Below are positions 6,323 to 14,619 of a DNA stretch of 64,000 nucleotides, piece after piece. The notes beneath the pieces are model-generated. The model was not told the DNA's origin. It did not search any database and saw only the letters and a program-made list of their open reading frames with translations. Positions within the stretch are counted from its first letter, which is position 1, and each line of letters starts with the position of its first letter. This DNA comes from Rhizobium laguerreae (lineage in GTDB: Bacteria > Pseudomonadota > Alphaproteobacteria > Rhizobiales > Rhizobiaceae), in NCBI RefSeq assembly GCF_002008165.1, contig NZ_MRDM01000032.1, positions 1-64,000 on the forward strand. The letters are read 5' to 3'. The position numbers and the translations under genes were made by a program.

Positions 6323-8029
6323 ATGACCGGCGAAACAGCCAACTCTTTCCTCAACACCCCCTCTGATCGTCGCATGAACGGCGGCGAGATCGTTCTGCAG
6401 GCGCTGCGCGACAACGGTGTCGAACACATTTTCGGTTATCCCGGCGCAGCGGTGCTGCCGATCTATGACGAAATCTTCCAACAGGAGGACATCAAACATT
6501 TCCTGGTGCGCCATGAGCAAGGCGCCGGACACGCCGCGGAAGGCTATGCCCGCTCGACGGGAAGAGTTGGCGTCATGCTGGTGACATCGGGACCAGGCGT
6601 TACAAATGCGGTTACGGCGCTGCAGGATGCTCTTATGGACTCCGTTCCGCTCGTCTGCCTCGCCGGCCAGGTGCCGACAAGTCTCATCGGTACCGACGCT
6701 TTTCAGGAATGCGATACGGTCGGCATCACCCGCCCCTGCACAAAGCACAATTTCCTCGTCAAACACGTCGACGATCTGGCCAAAACGATCCATCTGGCTT
6801 TCCGGATCGCGGCGGCCGGCCGACCCGGCCCTGTTCTCGTCGACATGCCGAAGGACGTGCTCTTCGCCAGCGGGACCTACGTTGCACCTGACCAGGTAGC
6901 TGCGCTGACGAGCTACCAGCCGGCAATGCAAGGCGATCGGAACGCGATCCGAGCGGCGGTCGCATTGATGGCCGAAGCCCGGCAACCCATCATCTATGCC
7001 GGCGGCGGCATCATCAATTCGGGACCGGAGGCGTCGAGATTGTTGCGTGAGTTCGTCGACCTCACCGGCTTTCCCGTAACGTCGACCGTCATGGGGCTTG
7101 GAGCCTATCCCGCCAGCGGGCGGAACTGGCTGCGCGTCGCCGGACAGGACGGATCGCATGAAGCCAATATGGCAATTGGCGACTGCGATCTGATGCTCGC
7201 CATCGGCGCGCGGTTTGACGATCTCGCGATCTCGCGCGTCCATGAGTTTTCGCCTCACTCGAAGAAAATCCAGATCGATATCGACGCCTCGTCGGTCAAC
7301 AAACGCGTTCCCGTCGACATCGGCATTCAAGCCGACGCCGCGCATGTGCTGGCGGATATGATCCATGCTTGGCGGTCGCTCTCCACTATGCCCGACCAGA
7401 AACGGTTGCGGGCGTGGTGGACGCAGATCGACCATTGGCGAACCCACGATTCGTTTTCCTACGAGCGGCTGGACCATGCAATCATGCCGCAACATGCGCT
7501 GGAGCGTCTGTATGCGCTGACAAAGCCGCACGACCCGATCATCGCCACGGAGATCGGTCAGCAGATGTGGGTGGCGCGGTTCTTCGGTTTCGACAGGCCC
7601 AATCGCTGGATTACCTCAGGGGGATTGGGGACTATGGGTTTCGGCCTTCCTGCCGCGCTGGGGGCGCAGCTCGCAAATCCCGGCCGCCTTGTCATCGACA
7701 TTGCCGGCGACGCGTCGGTGCAAACGACGATGAAAGAGCTGTCGACGGCGATACAGCATCAAGCGCCGATCAAGATTTTCGTCTTGAGCGATGAGCATCC
7801 GGGCATGGCGCAAGAATGGGATTCCATACTGGATGGCAACAGTCGAGCGCGCTCATATTCGGCCTCACTGCCCGATTTCACCAAACTCGCGGAAGCCTAT
7901 GGCGCCATCGGCCTTCGTTGCGAAAGCCCAAGCGAACTCGACGCCAAAATCAAGGAGATGATCGACGCGGACCGGCCGGTGCTCCTCCACTGCCGGGTTG
8001 CAAGGCTGACCGATACCCATCGGCAGTAA
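6323..8029 (+). CDS. Acetolactate synthase large-subunit-like thiamine diphosphate enzyme
   Basis: This 568-residue protein has the three-domain layout of acetohydroxyacid synthases, which condense pyruvate with pyruvate or 2-oxobutyrate in Val/Leu/Ile synthesis. IFGYPGAAVLPIYDE and the catalytic Glu of VRHEQGAGHAAEGYAR (Glu65) are intact, as is the GDAS thiamine-diphosphate motif. The usual NN-x-x-x-GMVRQW metal/substrate segment instead reads SDEHPGMAQEW (from Ser489), so one metal-ligand Asn is replaced and the following Arg is lost. I choose MTGETAN at 6323; the frame is open further left, but that part is the terminator hairpin. No regulatory-subunit gene (ilvH/ilvN) follows, so this is probably a paralogue of the main enzyme. 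Expression is predicted to be attenuated by the leader at 6165-6278. Confidence 0.85.
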   Translation: MTGETANSFLNTPSDRRMNGGEIVLQALRDNGVEHIFGYPGAAVLPIYDEIFQQEDIKHFLVRHEQGAGHAAEGYARSTGRVGVMLVTSGPGVTNAVTALQDALMDSVPLVCLAGQVPTSLIGTDAFQECDTVGITRPCTKHNFLVKHVDDLAKTIHLAFRIAAAGRPGPVLVDMPKDVLFASGTYVAPDQVAALTSYQPAMQGDRNAIRAAVALMAEARQPIIYAGGGIINSGPEASRLLREFVDLTGFPVTSTVMGLGAYPASGRNWLRVAGQDGSHEANMAIGDCDLMLAIGARFDDLAISRVHEFSPHSKKIQIDIDASSVNKRVPVDIGIQADAAHVLADMIHAWRSLSTMPDQKRLRAWWTQIDHWRTHDSFSYERLDHAIMPQHALERLYALTKPHDPIIATEIGQQMWVARFFGFDRPNRWITSGGLGTMGFGLPAALGAQLANPGRLVIDIAGDASVQTTMKELSTAIQHQAPIKIFVLSDEHPGMAQEWDSILDGNSRARSYSASLPDFTKLAEAYGAIGLRCESPSELDAKIKEMIDADRPVLLHCRVARLTDTHRQ

Positions 8030-8108
8030 CGGCTGATGATCGAACACCCCAAAAGCAAGCCGTGCGATCGTGCAGCCCGCAGTCATCGTCTAGCCTAGCC
8101 GAAGACCT

Positions 8109-8136
8109 CATGATCGAGACTGGCGTCTCGATCATG
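8109..8136. terminator. Perfect 12-bp hairpin between convergent genes
   Basis: CATGATCGAGAC (8109-8120) and GTCTCGATCATG (8125-8136) flank the loop TGGC. It lies between the acetolactate-synthase-like gene and the convergent toxin gene, so it probably serves as a shared terminator, although there is no long T-run on either side. Confidence 0.6.
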
Positions 8137-8196
8137 GATTTATGCCGTTCTATGAGATCAATTTTCTTCAGCCCGCTTCTGATCAAAGATGCTGTG

Positions 8197-8547
8197 TCAC
8201 GACTCTTTGTTTGAAAGAGCGGCCAAGTCCTCTTTAAGCCGCACCGGTAAATCCATCCGTTCGTGAAGAATGCTCATGACGCCAAGATCACCGTTCTCAA
8301 GCTCACGAAAGAATAGATAGTGATGTTCATAGCGGCTGAAATAGGCCCGACGCCTGATGTCAGCGGGAACTGCCAACCGTTGCGGAAGCTGTCGCCAGAT
8401 CAGTCGATCTTCGCATAAACGCTGCAAATAAACATGCAGCCCGAGAATGTACGCATCTGCCTGTTTTTCTCCCCACGCTTCGAAAGTGTCACGCCAATTC
8501 TTGTCCTGCGCGGCGTCAGCGCGTGGATAAAACCGATAGGCTACCAT
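8197..8547 (-). CDS. ParE/RelE-superfamily toxin
   Basis: This 116-residue protein resembles ParE-type toxins: YRFYPRADAAQDKNWRDTF at the start, GLHVYLQRLCEDRLIWRQLP, and the C-terminal ISILHERMD-like segment (VMSILHERMDLPVRL) that forms the last strand of the fold. ParE toxins poison DNA gyrase and RelE cousins cleave ribosome-bound mRNA; the sequence alone does not decide which. The start codon lies two bases after the antitoxin stop (TGA-GC-ATG), so the two are translationally coupled, with the antitoxin first as in classical parDE loci. Confidence 0.75.
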   Translation of the reverse strand: MVAYRFYPRADAAQDKNWRDTFEAWGEKQADAYILGLHVYLQRLCEDRLIWRQLPQRLAVPADIRRRAYFSRYEHHYLFFRELENGDLGVMSILHERMDLPVRLKEDLAALSNKES

Positions 8548-8549
8548 GC

Positions 8550-8801
8550 TCAGCGGCGCTTGTTGCGGCGGATAACGTCTTCAGCGGAAACGACGACAAA
8601 CTCGCTGTCGTCGGCACGCATTGCGGGTGCAAGCTCCTTTTGCAGGCCATCCCATGCCTCGTCGCGCGTTTGCAAATCGCGTCGGATCAGGGCGCGAATG
8701 TACTCGCTCGCATTCTCATAGAGGCCGTCGTCACCGATCTGCTGCTGAATGTGATCTTGCAGCACGCCGCTGACCTTCACATGAATGCTGCCCGATGCCA
8801 T
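8550..8801 (-). CDS. ParD-type antitoxin
   Basis: This 83-residue protein starts MASGSIHVKVSGVLQDHIQQ and contains GLYENASEYIRALIRRDLQ, the ribbon-helix-helix region of ParD/CopG-like antitoxins, followed by an acidic toxin-binding tail (ADDSEFVVVSAEDVIRRNK). It should neutralise the toxin encoded directly downstream and repress the pair's promoter. A frame extension upstream to 8846 is rejected because it lacks family similarity and crosses the likely promoter. A 13-bp palindrome 46 bases upstream is a candidate operator. Confidence 0.75.
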   Translation of the reverse strand: MASGSIHVKVSGVLQDHIQQQIGDDGLYENASEYIRALIRRDLQTRDEAWDGLQKELAPAMRADDSEFVVVSAEDVIRRNKRR

Positions 8802-8846
8802 GGGCCTACCCTTTCGTGCTTGCTCTATCGTGGTGCAGCGTAGCAT

Positions 8847-8859
8847 ATATTGTCAATAT
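8847..8859. promoter_or_regulatory. Palindrome upstream of the toxin-antitoxin pair, candidate autoregulatory operator
   Basis: ATATTG-T-CAATAT is a perfect 6+1+6 palindrome in an AT-rich stretch, about 46 bases before the antitoxin start. ParD-like antitoxins usually bind palindromes overlapping their own promoter; assignment here is positional. The remaining bases to 9075 hold no gene I can support. Confidence 0.5.
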
Positions 8860-9075
8860 TCATCACAAAGAATTCAATCGTGACATGGTTTCTCGAACCT
8901 CGCTCGGCGACTCGGCTGGCTTAAAGATGTTCCGAACAGGATCATCATCGTCGGTTCGCCGTTTGTTTAGTGCTTGCGGGCCTGGGGCAGCAGGTTCATG
9001 CTTGTTCCTGTTTTGAGGCCCGCTGGTTGCGGCTGAAATAGCCGTAACAGTTTGGGCTTTCGTGAGACGCGTGCG

Positions 9076-12000
9076 ATGGAGTGCGCCGGCTGCGGGTTCA
9101 ATATTCAGAGCGGTTTTGCTTTCTGTCCGCGATGCGGCGCAAGGCAACCGATCTCGTGCGCTGCCTGCGGCTATCCCTGTCAGCCCGATTTTGCCTTCTG
9201 CCCCAGCTGTGGCGCGTCGGTTTCAGGCAAAGTCCAACCCGCGTCGAAGCCAAACATCGAGACGGTGCAGTCTAAATCTGACGGCGATGCCGACCGGCGG
9301 CCGGTGACCGTGCTCTTTGCCGATCTCTGCGGCTTCACGACTCTGAGCGAGCAGATCGACCCTGAAGTCATGCGGGTGCTGCAGAACGAATTGTTCGAAG
9401 AGATGACCCAGGCGGTCGAGGCCTATGGCGGCTTCGTCGACAAGTTCGTCGGCGATGCGCTGCTGGCGCTGTTCGGCGCGCCGGTCGCTCATGAGGACGA
9501 TCCGGTCCGGGCGCTTGGTGCCGCACTCGATATGATCAGTCGGGCCACGCAGGTCGGCGAGCGCTGGCACGCCCGGGCCGGCGTGCCGCTGCGTCTGCAT
9601 ATCGGAATCAATAGCGGCCCTGTCGTTACCGGCGGCTTCGGTGCGGTCAGTACAAAATCCTATTCGGTGACCGGCGACACGGTGAACACCGCCCAACGCC
9701 TGCAATCCATGGCCGGCGAAAACGATATCCTTGTCGGGCCGCTGACCTATCGCCTCACCCGCCATGCCTTTGCCTTCGAGAGTCTCGGTGCGCAGGCGTT
9801 GCGCGGCAAAAGCGGAAACGTCCTTGTCCATCGGCTGACAGGGCTGTTGGAAGCGCCGCATGCGGCGCGCGGGCTCGAGAGTCTCGGCCTTCAGGCGCCG
9901 ATGATCGGACGAGATACGGAAATGTCGCGGTTGCTGACATGCCTCGATCTTGCCTGCGGCGGGGCAGCACAGCTTGTCCGCCTGATCGGCGAAGCGGGTA
10001 TCGGGAAGTCGCGGCTGGTCAATGAATTCGTCGTGATAGCCAGCAATGCCGCTCGTTTCCAGGGCCTCGCCATCCGCAAAGCGACCTGCTCTCCCCTCGG
10101 CGAACAATCCTATGGCACGCTCGGCGCGGTCGTGCGCAGCGCCTACGGCATTGGCGAGCGAGACGATCTCGACAGGGCGCGGCAATTGCTGGCAACGGGG
10201 TTTCGCGCGCTCGATCTGACGCAGGAGGAGGTCGAGGGACTTCTGCCGCTCTTTCTGCATGTCCTCGGCCTCGGCGATCCCGATGGCGCGTTGCGGTACA
10301 TCGAGCCGGAGCAGCTGCGGCGGCAGATCTTCTATGCCGTCCGCACCGTCTTCGAGCGGCGACTGGCGCAAGGTCCCCTGCTGCTTGTCATTGAGGATCT
10401 GCACTGGGCGGACGCTGCCTCGCTGGAAGTGCTTCGCTTCATGATGGACCGGCTGGAGCGCAGCCGGTTGATGCTGCTGGCGGTCTACCGGCCGACATCG
10501 CAGACCGACCCACTGGACTCCAATCGTGTCAGCGTCACCGTCCAACGTCTTGCCCCACTCTTTGCGGCCGACGGGCAGAAGCTGCTTGCTGCGTTTTTTG
10601 GCGAGAGCTATGCCAAGTTGCCAGTGACGATGCGCAAACGCATCCTCGACCGCGCCGGCGGCAATCCGCTTTTCATCGAAGAAACCCTTCGGGCGCTGAT
10701 CGACATGGGCACGTTGCACAATGACGGCCAGCGCTGGCATGTCGCAGCGGAAGACACGGATGTCGATATACCGGTGAACCTGCAAGCCCTGTTGCTTGCC
10801 CGCGTCGATCGTCTGCCGCAGGAGATCAGACGGCTGGCGCAAGAGGCGGCGGTGGTCGGCCCGAAGTTCGATACCGCCCTGCTCCGCACCGTCGCCACAG
10901 ACCCGGCCGCCATCGATGCTGCATTGGATCATCTCTGCGATGCCAATATCATCGAGGAATTGCGCGGGCCGGATGCCGGCGGCTCGCCGGGCTATCGCTT
11001 CAGCCAGACGCTGATGCATGACGTCATCTACCACAATCTCCTGCTGCAACGGCGCATGGAGCTTCATCAACGGATCGGCCGGGTTCTGGAACGTCAATAT
11101 GGTGCAGCGCCCGACCGGCCCGAGCATCTGGCACAGCTCGGCCATCACTTCAGCCTGACCACCGAAAAGGCCAAGGGCGCCACCTATCTGATGGCGGCGG
11201 GCGATCTGGCGCGCAAGGCCTACGCCAATGACGATGCAATGCGCCTCTATCGTCAGGCCCTTGCGGCCTTCGCAAACGAGGCGGAGGTGACACCAGGGCA
11301 ACAGGCGCTCCTGGAGCGTCTTGCCGATCTCTGCGGTCCCGCCGGGCTGCGCGACGCCGCCTTGAACCATTATCAGCGGGCGCTGACGACCCATCGCACC
11401 AAAGATGACCCTATCGCCGCGGCGAGGATATTGCGCAAGATCGGCCGTTTGCATCTCGATGCAGGACGCCGCGATCAAGCGGAGACACATTTGGCCGAAG
11501 CCGAAGCGATGATCGCAACGATCGACGCGCCGGTCGAACGTGCACATGTTCTGCAGGAGCGCGGCCATCTGGCCTTCCGCATGGGGGATCAGTCCGCTGC
11601 CGCAGAGTGGGCGACGCAGGCGCTGCAATGCCTGCAAACGCTGCCGATCGACGGGACGACCGAGGCCGGACGGGAGACAGCGCGAGCGATGGCGGAGGCG
11701 CTGAATACCAAGGGGGTAGCCTTTGCGCGGCTCGGACGCCGCCGCGAGGCCGTGCAGGAAGTGGAGCGTAGCCTCTCTGTTGCCGAAAAGGCGGATCTGC
11801 AAAGTGCTGCCTGTCGCGCCTATTCCAATCTTGGTGTTCTCTACACGATTGTCGATCCTGCTAACGCCATCAGAATCTGCCGGCGCGGTCTGGAGGTTGC
11901 GATCCGTATCGGCGATCTCGGCTTCCAGGCGCGCCTTCTCGCCAACCTCGCAGTTGCCTGCTGTACTTTCACCGATCGCTGCGCCGCCGAGGGTGTACCA

Positions 12001-12321
12001 GCGGCGGAGAAGGCCGTCGAAATCGACCGGGCGCTCGATCAGCGTGACCACCTCTCCGTGCCGCTGATCGTGCTGGGCCAGATTCATCAGTGCCACGGGC
12101 AGCCGAAGCTAGCTCGTAAGTATTACGAAGAAGCCCTTGAGGTTGCGAAGGAAATTGATGAACCGCAACTGCTCTTTCCGTGCTATGATGGCTTGGCGAC
12201 ACTCAGCCTTGAGCATGACGACATGGACGAGGCGGAACGGTATTTCACGCTGGCACAGGATGTGTGCATCCGCCACAACCTCGACCCCGGCACGCTCGTC
12301 GTCTTGCCGTTTCTCGACTGA
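9076..12321 (+). CDS. Zinc-ribbon / class III adenylate (guanylate) cyclase / AAA-type ATPase / TPR protein
   Basis: This 1081-residue multidomain signalling protein opens with two zinc-ribbon CxxC pairs (CAGCGF, CPRCGA, CAACGY, CPSCGA; residues 3-50). A class III nucleotide cyclase domain follows (about 75-265; FADLCGFTTLSEQ and FVGDALLALFGAP carry the two metal-binding Asp residues, NTAQRLQ the catalytic pair). Next is a STAND-like ATPase with Walker A GEAGIGKSR (about 305-313) and Walker B LLLVIEDLHWAD, and then C-terminal tetratricopeptide repeats. It probably makes cAMP in response to an unknown signal sensed by the TPR/ATPase part. A TTG in frame at 9052 is possible, but the ATG at 9076 places the first CxxC at the N-terminus as in relatives. 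Confidence 0.88.
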   Translation: MECAGCGFNIQSGFAFCPRCGARQPISCAACGYPCQPDFAFCPSCGASVSGKVQPASKPNIETVQSKSDGDADRRPVTVLFADLCGFTTLSEQIDPEVMRVLQNELFEEMTQAVEAYGGFVDKFVGDALLALFGAPVAHEDDPVRALGAALDMISRATQVGERWHARAGVPLRLHIGINSGPVVTGGFGAVSTKSYSVTGDTVNTAQRLQSMAGENDILVGPLTYRLTRHAFAFESLGAQALRGKSGNVLVHRLTGLLEAPHAARGLESLGLQAPMIGRDTEMSRLLTCLDLACGGAAQLVRLIGEAGIGKSRLVNEFVVIASNAARFQGLAIRKATCSPLGEQSYGTLGAVVRSAYGIGERDDLDRARQLLATGFRALDLTQEEVEGLLPLFLHVLGLGDPDGALRYIEPEQLRRQIFYAVRTVFERRLAQGPLLLVIEDLHWADAASLEVLRFMMDRLERSRLMLLAVYRPTSQTDPLDSNRVSVTVQRLAPLFAADGQKLLAAFFGESYAKLPVTMRKRILDRAGGNPLFIEETLRALIDMGTLHNDGQRWHVAAEDTDVDIPVNLQALLLARVDRLPQEIRRLAQEAAVVGPKFDTALLRTVATDPAAIDAALDHLCDANIIEELRGPDAGGSPGYRFSQTLMHDVIYHNLLLQRRMELHQRIGRVLERQYGAAPDRPEHLAQLGHHFSLTTEKAKGATYLMAAGDLARKAYANDDAMRLYRQALAAFANEAEVTPGQQALLERLADLCGPAGLRDAALNHYQRALTTHRTKDDPIAAARILRKIGRLHLDAGRRDQAETHLAEAEAMIATIDAPVERAHVLQERGHLAFRMGDQSAAAEWATQALQCLQTLPIDGTTEAGRETARAMAEALNTKGVAFARLGRRREAVQEVERSLSVAEKADLQSAACRAYSNLGVLYTIVDPANAIRICRRGLEVAIRIGDLGFQARLLANLAVACCTFTDRCAAEGVPAAEKAVEIDRALDQRDHLSVPLIVLGQIHQCHGQPKLARKYYEEALEVAKEIDEPQLLFPCYDGLATLSLEHDDMDEAERYFTLAQDVCIRHNLDPGTLVVLPFLD

Positions 12322-12395
12322 CTTGTCCTCGTTGCAGTGATCGCCGGAGATCGATTAGGAAAATCGATTCAAGAAGATAAAGGGAGGAACGAAAC

Positions 12396-13076
12396 ATGCA
12401 GGAGAACCACGCCGCAAGACCGTTACAGCCGGGAGATCGCGCACCGAACGTGGTGCTGGATGCGATCACCCGCCAGGGCAAGGTCGCCATCGACGATTTT
12501 CGCGGCCAGAAGCCGGTGCTCATCGGTTTGTTCCGCGGATTGCATTGCCCCTTCTGTCGCCGGCAGATCGCCGCCATGGCCGAACTCACCGATGCCTTGC
12601 AGGAGAAAGGCATCGACAGCCTGACCGTCGTCAACACGCCGATCGACCGCGCTCGCCTCTATTTCCGCTACCATCCGCTTCCCAATCTGCTGGCGGCCTC
12701 GGACCCGGAACGGGTATCGCACAAGGCCTTCGGCCTGCCGAATCTGCAGTTCACCGAAGATGAGAATGAGTGGCCGCGCAAAGTCAGCATGAACACGGTG
12801 ATGTCGATGCGCATCGACATGCCGGGCGAGCTTCCAGCGCCTATGGACCCGATGGCGGCGTCGAAATTCCTCGACAAGGCGGACGGCTATGAAATCACCG
12901 AGGATGACAAGCAGATGATCGCCGCCGGCCACGGCCAGCTCGTCGGCGAATTCCTGCTCGATCGGGATGGCGTCGTGCGCTGGTGTTTCACCGAAGTCGA
13001 GGAGGATGGCCGCCATATGTTCGGCGGTCCAGCCCCTCGGGAAGTGATGTCGGCAGCGTCGAACATGGCTGTTTGA
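12396..13076 (+). CDS. Peroxiredoxin-like redoxin (AhpC/TSA superfamily)
   Basis: This 226-residue thioredoxin-fold protein carries a peroxiredoxin-type active site, GLFRGLHCPFCRRQIA, with Cys51 and Cys54 forming a CxxC pair. The preceding RPLQPGDRAPNVVLDA and DFRGQKPVLIGLF are typical of AhpC/TSA redoxins. It may reduce peroxides or act as a thiol-disulfide reductase. An AAAGGGAGGAAC ribosome site precedes the start. It follows the cyclase gene by 74 bases and may be co-transcribed. Its last 160 bases recur, decayed, at 20766-20926 on the other side of the copper block, which is the most unusual aspect of this gene. Confidence 0.82.
   Translation: MQENHAARPLQPGDRAPNVVLDAITRQGKVAIDDFRGQKPVLIGLFRGLHCPFCRRQIAAMAELTDALQEKGIDSLTVVNTPIDRARLYFRYHPLPNLLAASDPERVSHKAFGLPNLQFTEDENEWPRKVSMNTVMSMRIDMPGELPAPMDPMAASKFLDKADGYEITEDDKQMIAAGHGQLVGEFLLDRDGVVRWCFTEVEEDGRHMFGGPAPREVMSAASNMAV
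12917..13076 (+). repeat. Left copy of ~160-bp direct repeat (redoxin 3' end)
   Basis: These last 160 bases of the redoxin gene, stop codon included, align with 20766-20926 in the same orientation. I counted 16 mismatches plus three gap positions by eye, about 88% identity. The final 28 bases or so are identical in both copies. The repeats bracket the copper-handling genes. Confidence 0.9.
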
Positions 13077-13137
13077 TGGGGCCGAAAGGTCGGACGCTTG
13101 AACAAGGCGAGCAATTCCCGGTCCCGCGTGATCGCCC

Positions 13138-13692
13138 CTATTCCATCCTGAATTTGGCGTGGCAGGTCGTACAGGTCTGAAGCATAAGGTGGAACGCGTG
13201 TTCCGCCGGCATTGCCAGCAGTTCCTGCTCGTTGCGAACATGGGTGCCGAGCGGGCCGCCACCCATCGCTTCCCCAGGCTTCATGCGCATGCTGGCGGAC
13301 ATCTGTCCTGGGTTATTCTGCGCGGCGGCGTCCAGCGCGACGGCGTAGTCGCGCAGGTCGTTGGCGATGCGGTCGAACCGGTCGCGCTCCTTAAGGATGT
13401 TCGGCCCGGCCTTCGATTGCCGACTGTCGGCCTCGGACGCGAAAAGTGCGGAGAGAATACTCCCGGACTTGTCGCGGATGGTGTCGGCCGCCCATTTGAA
13501 CTCGCTGGCGTTGTAGGCCGCCGGATCCTTGAACATGCCGGAGATCGTCTTCGCCGCGGCGGCCATGGCCTTCATGTCCGCCTGTCGACGGGAGACGAGG
13601 TCCTCCGAGGCGGGCGATGGAAGCCCGGCCATCAGGACTGCTCCCACGATGGAGAGCAGCCCAGCCTTCTTCATATAAGCGGGTTGTTTCAT
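13138..13692 (-). CDS. Cytochrome c' (c556-type) periplasmic heme protein
   Basis: This 184-residue exported protein has a signal peptide (KKAGLLSIVGAVLMAGLPSPAS), a four-helix body and a C-terminal CTTCHAKFR heme-attachment site (CxxCH), the diagnostic arrangement of cytochromes c'. RQADMKAMAAAAKTISGMFK near residue 36 is the conserved first helix. Such proteins bind NO or shuttle electrons; in copper loci they may help keep copper oxidised or protect against nitrosative stress. It is the last gene of the minus-strand arm of the copper block, 112 bases after the copper-storage gene. A second in-frame ATG at 13674 could be the true start. Confidence 0.85.
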   Translation of the reverse strand: MKQPAYMKKAGLLSIVGAVLMAGLPSPASEDLVSRRQADMKAMAAAAKTISGMFKDPAAYNASEFKWAADTIRDKSGSILSALFASEADSRQSKAGPNILKERDRFDRIANDLRDYAVALDAAAQNNPGQMSASMRMKPGEAMGGGPLGTHVRNEQELLAMPAEHAFHLMLQTCTTCHAKFRME

Positions 13693-13804
13693 AAACGCTG
13701 CGTTCCAAACCGGGCCATGCCGCTTGCTTCGGATATCCGTCGCTTCAACGGATATCCGTTCTCATCTGGGCAGGAAGGGCGCGGACGGAGAACGCCCTCC
13801 CCGA

Positions 13805-14137
13805 TCACGCCGCCATCTTGCGGCAGCTATCGGCGCAACGGCGGCAGGCGTCGACGCAGCTTTGCATGTCGCCCACCCGCTCGCAGTCTTCGGCGCACTG
13901 GCCGCAGATTTCTGCGCATTCCCCGCAGACATGCTTGTGGTGCTCCGAGCCGATCAGCATGAAGTGCGCTGAGGTCCGGCAAATCTCCGCGCATGCCATC
14001 ATCAGCTTGAAGTGCGGAGGCTTGGTATGCTCCCCACCCAGTTCCAGGCAATGTCCCATGGCCATCGACAGGCATTCGCTGTAGCAGGCGAGGCAGTTGT
14101 CGATGCAGGCTTTGATTTCAGTCGATATATGATGCAT
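13805..14137 (-). CDS. Four-helix-bundle copper-storage protein (Csp family)
   Basis: This 110-residue protein contains 16 cysteines, mostly in CxxxC or CxxC spacing along predicted helices (ACIDNCLACYSEC, CAEICGQCAEDC, CVDACRRCADSC). That is the signature of Csp proteins, in which the thiolates lining a four-helix bundle store many Cu(I) ions. There is no signal peptide, so it resembles the cytosolic Csp3 type. AGGAG precedes MHHISTEIK, which I take as the start; a few upstream codons in frame look non-coding. It starts 11 bases after the DUF305 gene stop, so the two are probably co-transcribed. Confidence 0.88.
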   Translation of the reverse strand: MHHISTEIKACIDNCLACYSECLSMAMGHCLELGGEHTKPPHFKLMMACAEICRTSAHFMLIGSEHHKHVCGECAEICGQCAEDCERVGDMQSCVDACRRCADSCRKMAA

Positions 14138-14148
14138 GGCGCAATCTC

Positions 14149-14580
14149 CTATTTGACTTCCTTGTCCACCCACTTGGACATCTCTTCGATCTCCTTTTTC
14201 TGGGCTTCGATGACCTTCTGTGCCATCTGCTTGGCCTCTTCATTGTTGCCGTACTTGAGTTCGACCTCCGACATGCTGATCGCGCCCATATGGTGGGCAA
14301 TCATGCCGCAGACGAAGGAGACGTCGGCGTCCTTCTTCATCATCCCCTGCATCATGTTCATGTGCATGCCCTTCATGCCGTCCATCGACGCCTTCTGGTA
14401 GTCGGTCATGTCGCCCATCGGCATGCCGCCCGAAGGCATGTCCGCCTTCGACATGTCCATGTCTTTGGACTTGCATTTTTCCGGATAGGCCATCGTCGAC
14501 TGGGCGGAAACCGCCGATGGCAGGATAGCAAAGCCGGTGGCGACTGCCGTGCACAAGGCAAGCTTGGTGAACGTCTTCAT
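14149..14580 (-). CDS. DUF305-family secreted metal-associated protein
   Basis: This 143-residue protein has a signal peptide (KLALCTAVATGFAILPSAVSA) and a Met-rich region (MDMSKADMPSGGMPMGDM, MKGMHMNMMQGMMKK) that could bind Cu(I). The DUF305 core follows: DVSFVCGMIAHHMGAISMSE. DUF305 proteins are commonly encoded in copper and silver resistance clusters, and CopM of cyanobacteria is a copper-binding member. A periplasmic copper-scavenging role is inferred from that and from its neighbours. The gene lies between a small secreted protein gene and the Csp gene, all on the minus strand. Confidence 0.82.
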   Translation of the reverse strand: MKTFTKLALCTAVATGFAILPSAVSAQSTMAYPEKCKSKDMDMSKADMPSGGMPMGDMTDYQKASMDGMKGMHMNMMQGMMKKDADVSFVCGMIAHHMGAISMSEVELKYGNNEEAKQMAQKVIEAQKKEIEEMSKWVDKEVK

Positions 14581-14619
14581 TTTTCGATCTCCGAAATCTG
14601 GTTGATTGTTTGGTCCGTC

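Noticed and set aside
9223..12096. Very long open frame on the minus strand across the cyclase gene
   Set aside because: It is a GC-rich shadow frame; the plus-strand protein has clear cyclase, ATPase and TPR motifs, and the minus frame has no recognisable domain or ribosome site.
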